Below are positions 54,490-61,721 of a stretch of DNA of 64,000 nt, piece after piece; the stretch's first letter is position 1, and the number at the start of each line of letters is the position of its first letter. The notes beneath the pieces were generated by a model that was given only the letters and a program-made list of their open reading frames with translations, did no database searches and was not told the origin of the DNA. Position numbers and translations under genes: made by a program. Location of the stretch: positions 124,001-188,000 of the forward strand of contig NZ_JAAHBP010000005.1 in assembly GCF_023184515.1 (NCBI RefSeq), read 5' to 3'. The stretch is from Streptomyces sp. D2-8 (GTDB lineage: Bacteria > Actinomycetota > Actinomycetes > Streptomycetales > Streptomycetaceae).

Positions 54490-55566
54490 TCACGTATCCA
54501 GCGGCAGTTGCTGGACCAGCAGCTTTCCGGCCATCGTCACGCCGCCGTCCATCGCGATGGCGAGTCCGTCGGCGTAGACGTGCGGACCTTCGATCACGGG
54601 GTCGCGGTTGTCCTCGTCGTCCTCGGAGCCGGCCTCGCCCAGCAGATACGGAATCGGGCTGTGCCCGTGAACGATGCGGGTGCCCCCGTACGTATCGAGC
54701 AGGGAGCGCACGGCGTCGGCGCCGCCCTCGTCGCGGAAGGAGAACCGCTTGGTGAACTTGCGGAACAGGTCCCAGACCTCGTCCGCGTCGTTGCGTGTGA
54801 TCGTCTCGCGGACGGTGTCGTTGACCTCTTCGATGGAACGGCCGTAGTCGAGGTAGGCGGTGGTGTCGGAGTGGACGAGCAGGTGGCCGTCGACCTCCTC
54901 GATGGCGTCCAGGCGGGACATCCACTGCAGGTGGTGGTCCTGGAGGCGGTCCATGTCGGTCTTCTGGCCGCCGTTGAGCAGCCAGGCCGCCTGGAAGGTG
55001 GCGGTGCCCGCGCCGGAGTTGACGGGGGTGTCGCCGAACCGCTTCGCACCGAGCAGCAGCAGCTCGTGGTTGCCCATGAGTGCCTTGCAGTAGCCGCCGG
55101 CCGCGGCGGCCTCGGCGGACAGCCGCATCACCAGGTCGATGACGCCGATGCCGTCCGGACCGCGGTCGGTGAAGTCGCCGAGGAACCACAGCCGGGCGGT
55201 GCCCGCGCACCAGTTGCCGGCGGCGTCGAGCAGGCCCTTCTCCTGGAGGGCCGACACCAGCTGGTCGAGGTAGCCGTGCACGTCACCCACGACGTACAGC
55301 GGGCCCTGCCCGGTGGTGCCCTGCGGGGCGGCGGCGGTCTCGGGGTCCACGGTCACCTGGACAGTGTCGCCCCGGTTCACGACGGGAAGGTCGCGCTGGG
55401 TCGGCGTGTATCCCTCGGGGTAGGTCTCCTCGGGCGGCGGGGCGACCTCGCCGGGGTGAACGCTGTGGACGTACGGACCGGCCTCGTGGACGTACGCGGG
55501 CACCCGGAAGTCGCGCAACGTCGCCGTCCGCTCCACCTCGGGTCCCTGACCGGCCCCCTGAGTCAT
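54490..55566 (-). CDS. Metallophosphoesterase (serine/threonine phosphatase-like)
   Basis: 358 residues from ATG at 55566 (GGAGGGG upstream). Metal motifs are VVGDVHGYLDQL, FLGDFTDRGPDG and MGNHELLLLG, followed by VHSDTTAYLDYG and RIVHGHSPIPYLL. The last pair is the symmetrical-hydrolase/PPP pattern. The N-terminal ~90 residues are Pro/Glu-rich. It probably removes phosphate from protein or dinucleotide substrates in the cytoplasm. Confidence 0.88.
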   Translation of the reverse strand: MTQGAGQGPEVERTATLRDFRVPAYVHEAGPYVHSVHPGEVAPPPEETYPEGYTPTQRDLPVVNRGDTVQVTVDPETAAAPQGTTGQGPLYVVGDVHGYLDQLVSALQEKGLLDAAGNWCAGTARLWFLGDFTDRGPDGIGVIDLVMRLSAEAAAAGGYCKALMGNHELLLLGAKRFGDTPVNSGAGTATFQAAWLLNGGQKTDMDRLQDHHLQWMSRLDAIEEVDGHLLVHSDTTAYLDYGRSIEEVNDTVRETITRNDADEVWDLFRKFTKRFSFRDEGGADAVRSLLDTYGGTRIVHGHSPIPYLLGEAGSEDDEDNRDPVIEGPHVYADGLAIAMDGGVTMAGKLLVQQLPLDT

Positions 55567-55859
55567 CGACCCCTCCACCATCGCGCCGCATTGCACCGCA
55601 TCGGACTGCCTGGTCGTAGCGGCCCGCGGGTGTCGTGGGCCCATCATAGGAATGCGGATCGCGCCATGTGATGACCCAGGGGTGGTGAATCAGAGCAAGA
55701 GTCCAGTTCACCGCGGCTTTCGCCCCGATTGAGCCGGGCTTTGACCACCGTGTGACCGTCCTCGCTCTTCTCCTCTTCGCGAGAACGATCCCTTCTCTCC
55801 GGGGGACCGGCCCTGTTTCTCCCCAGGAGGACGACCTTCCTGTCACCCGGGTGCGGGAC

Positions 55860-56972
55860 TTACGTCTCCTCGGGTGATCGCGGCGGGCTGACCGTCGTGC
55901 GCGGCGGGCGTCGCTGGGACGAGGTGCGCACGATCAGCTCCGTCGGTATCACCTGCTCCACCGGGTGGTCGGAATCCGCTCCCTCGATGGCGTCGATGAG
56001 GAGCTGCACCACCGCCGTGCCGATGCGGCGCGGCTTCAGGGAGAGCGTGGTGATGGGCGGCTCGGTGTTGGCGTACACCGTGGACTCGCTGCAGCAGACC
56101 AGCAGCAGGTCGTCGGGGACGCGCAGGCCGTAGCGGCGGGCGGCGGCGAGCAGGTCGGTGCCGTTCGGGTCGAACAGTCCGTAGACCGCGTCGGGCCGGT
56201 CGGGCCGGGCCAGGAGCCGGTCGGCGGCGACGGCTCCCGCGCACGGATCGTGCGCCGGGTAGGCCTCGTACACCGGATCCTGGCCGACGCGCTCGCACCA
56301 GCGCAGGTACGCGGTGGTCGACAGGTGGGTGTACGTGTCCGTGGTCGTGCCGGTCAGCAGGCCGATGCGGCGGGCGCCGGCGTCGGCCAGGTGGTCGAGG
56401 ATGCCGAGGACGGCGGCCTCGTGGTCGTTGTCCACCCAGGCCGTGACCGGCAGCGCACCGGCCGGGCGGCCGTCGGAGACGACCGGCAGTCCCTGCCGGA
56501 CGAGCTCGCTGACGACCGGGTCCTGGTCGGAGGGGTCGATGACGACCGTGCCGTCCAGGGCGACGTTCGACCACACGTCGTGGCGGGAGGTCGCGGGCAG
56601 GATGACGAGGGCGTAGCCGCGGGCGAGCGCGGCGGAGGTGGCGGCCCGCGCCATTTCGGCGAAGTACGCGAACTCCGTGAAGGTGAAAGGTTCATCCCCG
56701 TACGTGGTCACGGTCAGGCCGATGAGTCCCGACTTGCCGGTACGGAGGGTCCGGGCTGCGGCCGAGGGCCGGTAGCCCAGCCGGTCGGCGACTTCCCGGA
56801 CATGGCGCCGGGTGGCGTCCGGGAGCCGGCCCTTGCCGTTGAGGGCGTCGGAGACGGTCGTGATGGAGACTCCGGCGGCGGCGGCCACGTCTCTGATACC
56901 GGCCCGACCCGGCCGACTGCCTCGCCGTGAGGTTTCCGCGCGGCTCACCTGGTGCTTCCCTGCTGCTGTCAT
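55860..56972 (-). CDS. LacI-family transcriptional regulator
   Basis: 370 residues from ATG at 56972. The helix-turn-helix and hinge read GIRDVAAAAGVSITTVSDAL, NGKGRLPDATRRHVREVADR, LGYRPSAAARTLRTGKSG. The effector domain (about 85-345) has FDPNGTDLLAAARRYGLRVP, typical for sugar-binding LacI proteins. The ligand is unknown. An 8-base palindrome GAGCGCTC at 57088-57095 upstream may be its operator. Confidence 0.92.
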   Translation of the reverse strand: MTAAGKHQVSRAETSRRGSRPGRAGIRDVAAAAGVSITTVSDALNGKGRLPDATRRHVREVADRLGYRPSAAARTLRTGKSGLIGLTVTTYGDEPFTFTEFAYFAEMARAATSAALARGYALVILPATSRHDVWSNVALDGTVVIDPSDQDPVVSELVRQGLPVVSDGRPAGALPVTAWVDNDHEAAVLGILDHLADAGARRIGLLTGTTTDTYTHLSTTAYLRWCERVGQDPVYEAYPAHDPCAGAVAADRLLARPDRPDAVYGLFDPNGTDLLAAARRYGLRVPDDLLLVCCSESTVYANTEPPITTLSLKPRRIGTAVVQLLIDAIEGADSDHPVEQVIPTELIVRTSSQRRPPRTTVSPPRSPEET

Positions 56973-57357
56973 GGCGAGCCGATAGTAGGGCTCATGCGGT
57001 GGGGTAGTGCGGACGCATATGCACGCGTTGACAGGCACGTTTCTGCATGATCATTTAACCTCAATTGCTTTGGAAACCAAGGGTGTTGAGCGCTCTCATG
57101 GCAGTACGTGTCTTGTCGGCGCGCACGGGCCTGCCAAGTGGTCGATGTTGCGAAGAGGTCTCAACTCACCTGCACGGGGGATGCGCGCCACGGCGTGCAC
57201 CACCGGCGCATAGATATATGTGCGGCGCGCCCCCGGATTCGTACGCCTTGGTGTGGTGATGCCCCTGATGCCGGTGGGACCGGGGGCGGCCGGGACCGGC
57301 CGCTCGGTCGTGGCTATACGCAGCGGCGCGGAATCCTCATAAGGTGAGGAGTATTGG
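56973..57357. other. Intergenic region upstream of LacI and hisC
   Basis: 385 bases between divergent LacI and hisC genes. It holds GAGCGCTC at 57088-57095 (a LacI-type core palindrome in an otherwise AT-richer stretch) and presumably both promoters. Open frames here are not convincing. Confidence 0.5.
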
Positions 57358-57408
57358 ATGTCGGCGGCGGTCATGGGCCGCCGGTCTTCACGAGGAGGAC
57401 TGCGGTGA
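57358..57408 (+). CDS. 16-codon leader ORF coupled to hisC
   Basis: ATG at 57358 after GTGAGGAG encodes [16 protein letters not shown] and stops at TGA 57406-57408, which overlaps the hisC GTG (GTGA). The strong ribosome site and tight overlap favour real translation and coupling. No His codons are present, so it is not a classic attenuator. Confidence 0.55.
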   Translation: MSAAVMGRRSSRGGLR

Positions 57409-58484
57409 GCGAGACGAGCCCGAAGCTGCGCGCCGAGCTGGAGGGGATCCCGACCTACAAGCCGGGCAAGCCCGCCGCGGCAGGTGGTCCGGTGGCCTAC
57501 AAGCTGTCCTCCAACGAGAACCCGTATCCGCCCCTGCCGGGTGTGATGGAGACCGTGACGGCGGCGGCCTGCAACTTCAACCGCTACCCGGACATGGCCT
57601 GTACGGCGCTGATGAACGAGCTGTCCGAGCGGTTCGGCGTGCCCCTCTCCCACCTGGCCACCGGCACGGGTTCGGTCGGTGTCGCCCAGCAGCTGATCCA
57701 GGCCACCTCGGGCCCCGGCGACGAGGTGATCTACGCCTGGCGCTCCTTCGAGGCGTACCCGATCATCACGCAGATCAGCGGCGCCCGGTCGGTCCAGGTG
57801 CCGCTGACGCCCGGGGATGTGCACGACCTCGACGCGATGGCCGACGCGATCACCGACCGGACGCGGCTGATCTTCGTCTGCAACCCCAACAACCCGACCG
57901 GCACGGTGGTGCGGCGTGCCGAGCTGGAGCGCTTCCTCGACCGGGTCCCGAGCGATGTGCTGGTGGTCCTCGACGAGGCCTACCGCGAGTTCATCCGCGA
58001 CCCCGAGGTGCCGGACGGTGTCGAGATCTACCGTGACCGGCCCAACGTCTGTGTCCTGCGGACCTTCTCCAAGGCATACGGCCTCGCCGGCCTGCGCGTC
58101 GGTTTCGCCATCGCCCACGAACCGGTGGCCGCGGCGCTGCGCAAGACGGCGGTGCCGTTCGGCGTGAGCCAGCTCGCGCAGGAGGCGGCGATCGCCTCGC
58201 TGCGGGCCGAGGACGAACTGCTCGGGCGGGTCGGCTCGCTGGTGTGTGAGCGCTCGCGCGTGGTCGACGGGCTGCGCTCGCAGGGCTGGACGGTGCCGGA
58301 GACCCAGGCCAACTTCGTGTGGCTGCGGCTGGGGGAGCGCACGGTCGCGTTTGCGCAAGCGTGTGAGCAGGCGGGTGTGGTGATCCGGCCGTTCCCGGGC
58401 GAGGGTGTGCGGGTGACGGTCGGGGAGGCCGAGGCGAACGACATCTTCCTGAAGGTGTCGGAAGGGTTCCGCAAGGAGCTGTAG
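57405..58484 (+). CDS. hisC: Histidinol-phosphate / aromatic aminotransferase
   Basis: 359 residues from GTG at 57405 (GAGGAGG upstream). It is a class-I/II PLP aminotransferase: [48 protein letters not shown] and the PLP lysine in [16 protein letters not shown]. The sequence fits the HisC branch. It makes histidinol phosphate in histidine synthesis and may also transaminate aromatic acids. This is a stand-alone copy, not in a his operon. Confidence 0.9.
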   Translation: MSETSPKLRAELEGIPTYKPGKPAAAGGPVAYKLSSNENPYPPLPGVMETVTAAACNFNRYPDMACTALMNELSERFGVPLSHLATGTGSVGVAQQLIQATSGPGDEVIYAWRSFEAYPIITQISGARSVQVPLTPGDVHDLDAMADAITDRTRLIFVCNPNNPTGTVVRRAELERFLDRVPSDVLVVLDEAYREFIRDPEVPDGVEIYRDRPNVCVLRTFSKAYGLAGLRVGFAIAHEPVAAALRKTAVPFGVSQLAQEAAIASLRAEDELLGRVGSLVCERSRVVDGLRSQGWTVPETQANFVWLRLGERTVAFAQACEQAGVVIRPFPGEGVRVTVGEAEANDIFLKVSEGFRKEL

Positions 58485-58530
58485 CGCTGCTGCGGCGCCG
58501 GAGGTTCGGCCGCGGCTGATGTGGAACGCA

Positions 58531-58565
58531 CCGTGCCCCCGAGCCTGTACGGCTCGGGGGCACGG
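58531..58565 (+). terminator. Terminator of hisC
   Basis: Perfect 15-bp stem CCGTGCCCCCGAGCC / GGCTCGGGGGCACGG with loop TGTAC, 46 bases after the stop. Confidence 0.85.
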
Positions 58566-58625
58566 TGGTGTCCGGGGTGGTTCAGCCGGTGTTGCGCAGG
58601 CCGGCTGCCACGCCCGCGAGCCAGG

Positions 58626-59019
58626 TCAGGCGTTCAGGAGTTCCACGCGCACGGGGTCGCCGTCCCGTACGGTCGCGAGCAGTCCGGGGTCGCCGTCGAT
58701 GCGGCCCAGGACATTGCACGGGCTTGGAAGGCGGCACTCGTCGCCCTGCGAGATCGGTGTGGGCCCGTAGGGGGAGGGCGAGGGCGTCGCCGTCGGTCCA
58801 GAAGGCGACGGTGCCCGGCTCGACAACCTCCCGGGCGCCTGTTTCACGTGAAACCGAGACTCCTGTGTCGAAGTACACCTCCGCGCCCCAGGTGCGGGCT
58901 GTGGAGACGAGGGGCAGCGCCTCGGCGAGGGCCTGACTGGTCGGGGTGTCGTCGAGTGACGCGGCGAGATGCCCCGCAGGCCAGGAGATCCATATGTGTA
59001 GCGATGTCGGTGACTGCAT
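58626..59019 (-). pseudogene. Cyclophilin-like (DUF3830-type) protein, single-base frameshift
   Basis: The N-terminal part (ATG 59019) reads ISWPAGHLAASLDDTPTSQA, ALPLVSTARTWGAEVYFDTG and VAFWTDGDALALP. The natural continuation YGPTPISQGDECRLPSPCNV, LGRIDGDPGLLATVRDGDP, VRVELLNA lies in the next frame and ends at 58626. One extra C in a five-C run (five G at 58770-58774 on the plus strand) separates them. So a ~130-residue cyclophilin-like protein is either a recent pseudogene or an assembly indel. An exact parS at 58841-58854 encodes part of VSRET. Confidence 0.75.
58841..58854. other. parS: parS site within a coding frame
   Basis: Exact GTTTCACGTGAAAC inside the cyclophilin-like reading frame, where its codons read as part of VSRET. 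Confidence 0.9.
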
Positions 59020-59122
59020 GCCGGTGGTTCAACAGTATGTTGAAGTTCAGGCCAAGAGGTCGACTGTGACGGGGAGGACGGGGGACCCCCTCCAGCACTC
59101 GAAAGTCCGTGCTGCATAATGG

Positions 59123-59148
59123 CTTGTGAATGTGAACGCTTTCACAAG
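59123..59148 (+). promoter_or_regulatory. Rex operator of the cyd operon
   Basis: TGTGAACGCTTTCACA at 59131-59146 fits the Streptomyces Rex site. An outer dyad CTTGTGAA (59123-59130) / TTCACAAG (59141-59148) overlaps it. The -10-like CATAAT at 59115-59120 puts the operator around or just after the transcription start. Rex would repress when NADH/NAD is low. Confidence 0.85.
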
Positions 59149-59168
59149 CGTAGGTAAGGAGCGGCGAC

Positions 59169-60677
59169 GTGGACCTGGCTTTGGCGCCGGAGACCCTGGC
59201 TCGATGGCAGTTCGGCATCACCACCGTCTACCACTTTCTGTTCGTCCCCCTGACGATCTCACTGGCCGCGCTCACGGCCGGTCTGCAGACGGCCTGGGTG
59301 CGGACGGAGAAGGAGAAGTACCTCCGGGCGACGAAGTTCTGGGGCAAGCTCTTCCTGATCAACATCGCGATGGGTGTGGTCACCGGCATCGTGCAGGAGT
59401 TCCAGTTCGGCATGAACTGGTCTGACTACTCGCGCTTCGTCGGTGACGTCTTCGGTGCGCCCCTGGCCTTCGAGGCCCTGATCGCCTTCTTCTTCGAGTC
59501 GACCTTCATCGGTCTGTGGATCTTCGGCTGGGACAAGCTGCCGAAGAAGATCCACCTGGCCTGCATATGGATGGTCTCGATCGGGACGATCCTGTCGGCG
59601 TACTTCATCCTCGCGGCCAACTCCTGGATGCAGCACCCGGTCGGCTACCGGATCAACGAGGCGAAGGGCCGGGCCGAGCTCACCGACTTCTGGCTGGTGC
59701 TCACCCAGAACACCGCGCTCGCCCAGGTCTTCCACACGCTGACCGCGGCCTTCCTGGCCGGCGGCGCCTTCATGGTCGGCATCGCCGCCTTCCACCTGGC
59801 CCGCAAGAAGCACGTTCCGGTGATGAAGACCTCACTGCGGCTGGGCCTCGTCACGGTGGTCATCAGCGGTCTCCTCACCGCGATCAGCGGCGACGTGCTC
59901 GGCAAGATCATGTACCAGCAGCAGCCGATGAAGATGGCCGCCGCCGAGGCACTGTGGGACGGCGAGAAGCCGGCTCCCTTCTCGGTCTTCGCCGTCGGCG
60001 ACGTCGACAAGGGCCACAACAAGGTCGCCATCGAGATCCCCGGCCTGCTCTCCTTCCTCGCGAAGGACGACTTCACCTCGTACGTGCCCGGCATCAACGA
60101 CATCAACAAGGCCGAGCAGGAGAAGTACGGGCCCGGCGACTACCGGCCCAACATCCCCGTCGCCTACTGGGGCTTCCGGTGGATGATCGGCTTCGGCATG
60201 ACGTCGTTCGCCATCGGCCTGGTCGGGCTGTGGCTGACCCGCAAGAAGTTCATGCTCCCGCAGCACCTGAGGACGGGCGACGACGACGTGCCGCATCTCG
60301 TGCTGCTGCCGAAGAAGGCGCTCGGCCCCACCCTCACCAAGTGGTACTGGCGTATCGCGATCCTCACCCTGGGCTTCCCGCTGATCGCCAGTTCCTGGGG
60401 CTGGATCTTCACCGAGATGGGCCGCCAGCCGTGGGTCGTCTACGGCCTGTTCCAGACGCGTGACGCGGTCTCCCCCGGTGTCTCCCAGGCCGAGGTCATC
60501 ACCTCCATGATCGTCTTCACCACGCTGTACGCGATCCTCGCCGTCGTCGAGGTCAAGCTGCTGGTCAAGTACGTCAAGGCGGGCCCGCCGGAGCTCACCG
60601 AGGCCGACCTCAACCCACCCACGAAGATCGGCGGCGACTCCCGTGACGCCGACAAGCCGATGGCCTTCTCGTACTAG
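59169..60677 (+). CDS. cydA: Cytochrome bd oxidase subunit I
   Basis: 502 residues from GTG (AAGGAG upstream). About nine helices. It begins ALAPETLARWQFGITTVYHF with the heme-ligand histidine; NSWMQHPVGYRI and the quinol-loop signature GRQPWVVYGLFQTRDAVS are canonical. It oxidises quinol and reduces oxygen with high affinity. The Rex-type operator upstream indicates induction under oxygen limitation. The same operon continues with cydB and cydCD. Confidence 0.97.
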   Translation: MDLALAPETLARWQFGITTVYHFLFVPLTISLAALTAGLQTAWVRTEKEKYLRATKFWGKLFLINIAMGVVTGIVQEFQFGMNWSDYSRFVGDVFGAPLAFEALIAFFFESTFIGLWIFGWDKLPKKIHLACIWMVSIGTILSAYFILAANSWMQHPVGYRINEAKGRAELTDFWLVLTQNTALAQVFHTLTAAFLAGGAFMVGIAAFHLARKKHVPVMKTSLRLGLVTVVISGLLTAISGDVLGKIMYQQQPMKMAAAEALWDGEKPAPFSVFAVGDVDKGHNKVAIEIPGLLSFLAKDDFTSYVPGINDINKAEQEKYGPGDYRPNIPVAYWGFRWMIGFGMTSFAIGLVGLWLTRKKFMLPQHLRTGDDDVPHLVLLPKKALGPTLTKWYWRIAILTLGFPLIASSWGWIFTEMGRQPWVVYGLFQTRDAVSPGVSQAEVITSMIVFTTLYAILAVVEVKLLVKYVKAGPPELTEADLNPPTKIGGDSRDADKPMAFSY

Positions 60678-60697
60678 GCCGAGGGAGCTGCACAGTC

Positions 60698-61702
60698 ATG
60701 GAACTGCACGACGTCTGGTTCGTCCTGATCGCCGTCCTGTGGACCGGCTACTTCTTCCTGGAGGGCTTCGACTTCGGGGTCGGAGTGCTCACGAAGCTGC
60801 TCGCCCGCAACCGGCCCGAGAAGCGGGTGCTGATCAACACCATCGGCCCCGTCTGGGACGGCAACGAGGTGTGGCTGCTCTCGGCGGGCGGCGCGACCTT
60901 CGCCGCCTTCCCCGAGTGGTACGCCACGCTCTTCTCAGGCTTCTACCTGCCCCTGCTGCTCATCCTGGTCTGCCTGATCATCCGGGGTGTGGCCTTCGAG
61001 TACCGCGTGAAGCGGCCCGAGGAGAACTGGCAGCGCAACTGGGAGACGGCGATCTTCTGGGCCTCACTGCTCCCCGCGTTCCTGTGGGGTGTGGCCTTCG
61101 CCAACATCGTGCGGGGCGTGAAGATCGACCGGGACTTCAACTACGCCGGCGGCGTCCTGGACCTGCTCAACCCGTACGCGCTGCTGGGCGGTCTGGTCAC
61201 GCTGGCACTGTTCACCTTCCACGGGACGGTGTTCGTCGGGCTCAAGACCGTGGGGGAGATCCGGGAGCGGGCGCGGAAGCTGGCGCTGCGCGTCGGACTG
61301 GTGACCGCCCTGCTGGCGCTCGCCTTCCTGCTGTGGACGCAGGCCGACCGGGGCGACGGTTCGTCGCTCGTGGCGATGGTCGTGGCCGTGGCGTCGCTCC
61401 TCGTGGCCCTGGCCGTGGCACGGGCCGGGCGTGAGGGCTGGGCGTTCGCCCTGTCGGGGCTCACCATCGTTGCCACGGTGACGATGCTCTTCCTGACGCT
61501 CTTCCCGAACGTCATGCCGTCGACGCTGAACCCGGACTGGAGCCTGACGGTCACCAACGCCTCGTCCAGCCCGTACACACTGAAGATCATGACCTGGTGT
61601 GCCGGGATCGCCACCCCGGTCGTCCTGCTCTACCAGGGCTGGACGTACTGGGTGTTCCGCAAGCGGATCGGTACGCAGCACATCGCCGAGACCGTGCACT
61701 GA
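60698..61702 (+). CDS. cydB: Cytochrome bd oxidase subunit II
   Basis: 334 residues. MELHDVWFVLIAVLWTGYFF, LEGFDFGVGVL and TIGPVWDGNEVWLLSAGGAT are diagnostic of CydB. About eight helices. It partners CydA and lies 20 bases downstream. The next gene starts 12 bases after its stop inside a parS palindrome. Confidence 0.97.
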   Translation: MELHDVWFVLIAVLWTGYFFLEGFDFGVGVLTKLLARNRPEKRVLINTIGPVWDGNEVWLLSAGGATFAAFPEWYATLFSGFYLPLLLILVCLIIRGVAFEYRVKRPEENWQRNWETAIFWASLLPAFLWGVAFANIVRGVKIDRDFNYAGGVLDLLNPYALLGGLVTLALFTFHGTVFVGLKTVGEIRERARKLALRVGLVTALLALAFLLWTQADRGDGSSLVAMVVAVASLLVALAVARAGREGWAFALSGLTIVATVTMLFLTLFPNVMPSTLNPDWSLTVTNASSSPYTLKIMTWCAGIATPVVLLYQGWTYWVFRKRIGTQHIAETVH

Positions 61703-61707
61703 GGTGT

Positions 61708-61721
61708 GTTTCACGTGAAAC
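61708..61721. other. parS: parS site overlapping the cydCD start codon
   Basis: Exact GTTTCACGTGAAAC. Its right half GTGAAAC supplies the GTG start and AAA codon of cydCD. Confidence 0.9.

Noticed and set aside
57096..57374. Minus-strand 92-codon frame upstream of hisC
   Set aside because: No ribosome site, overlaps the probable hisC promoter and leader ORF, and shows no recognisable features.
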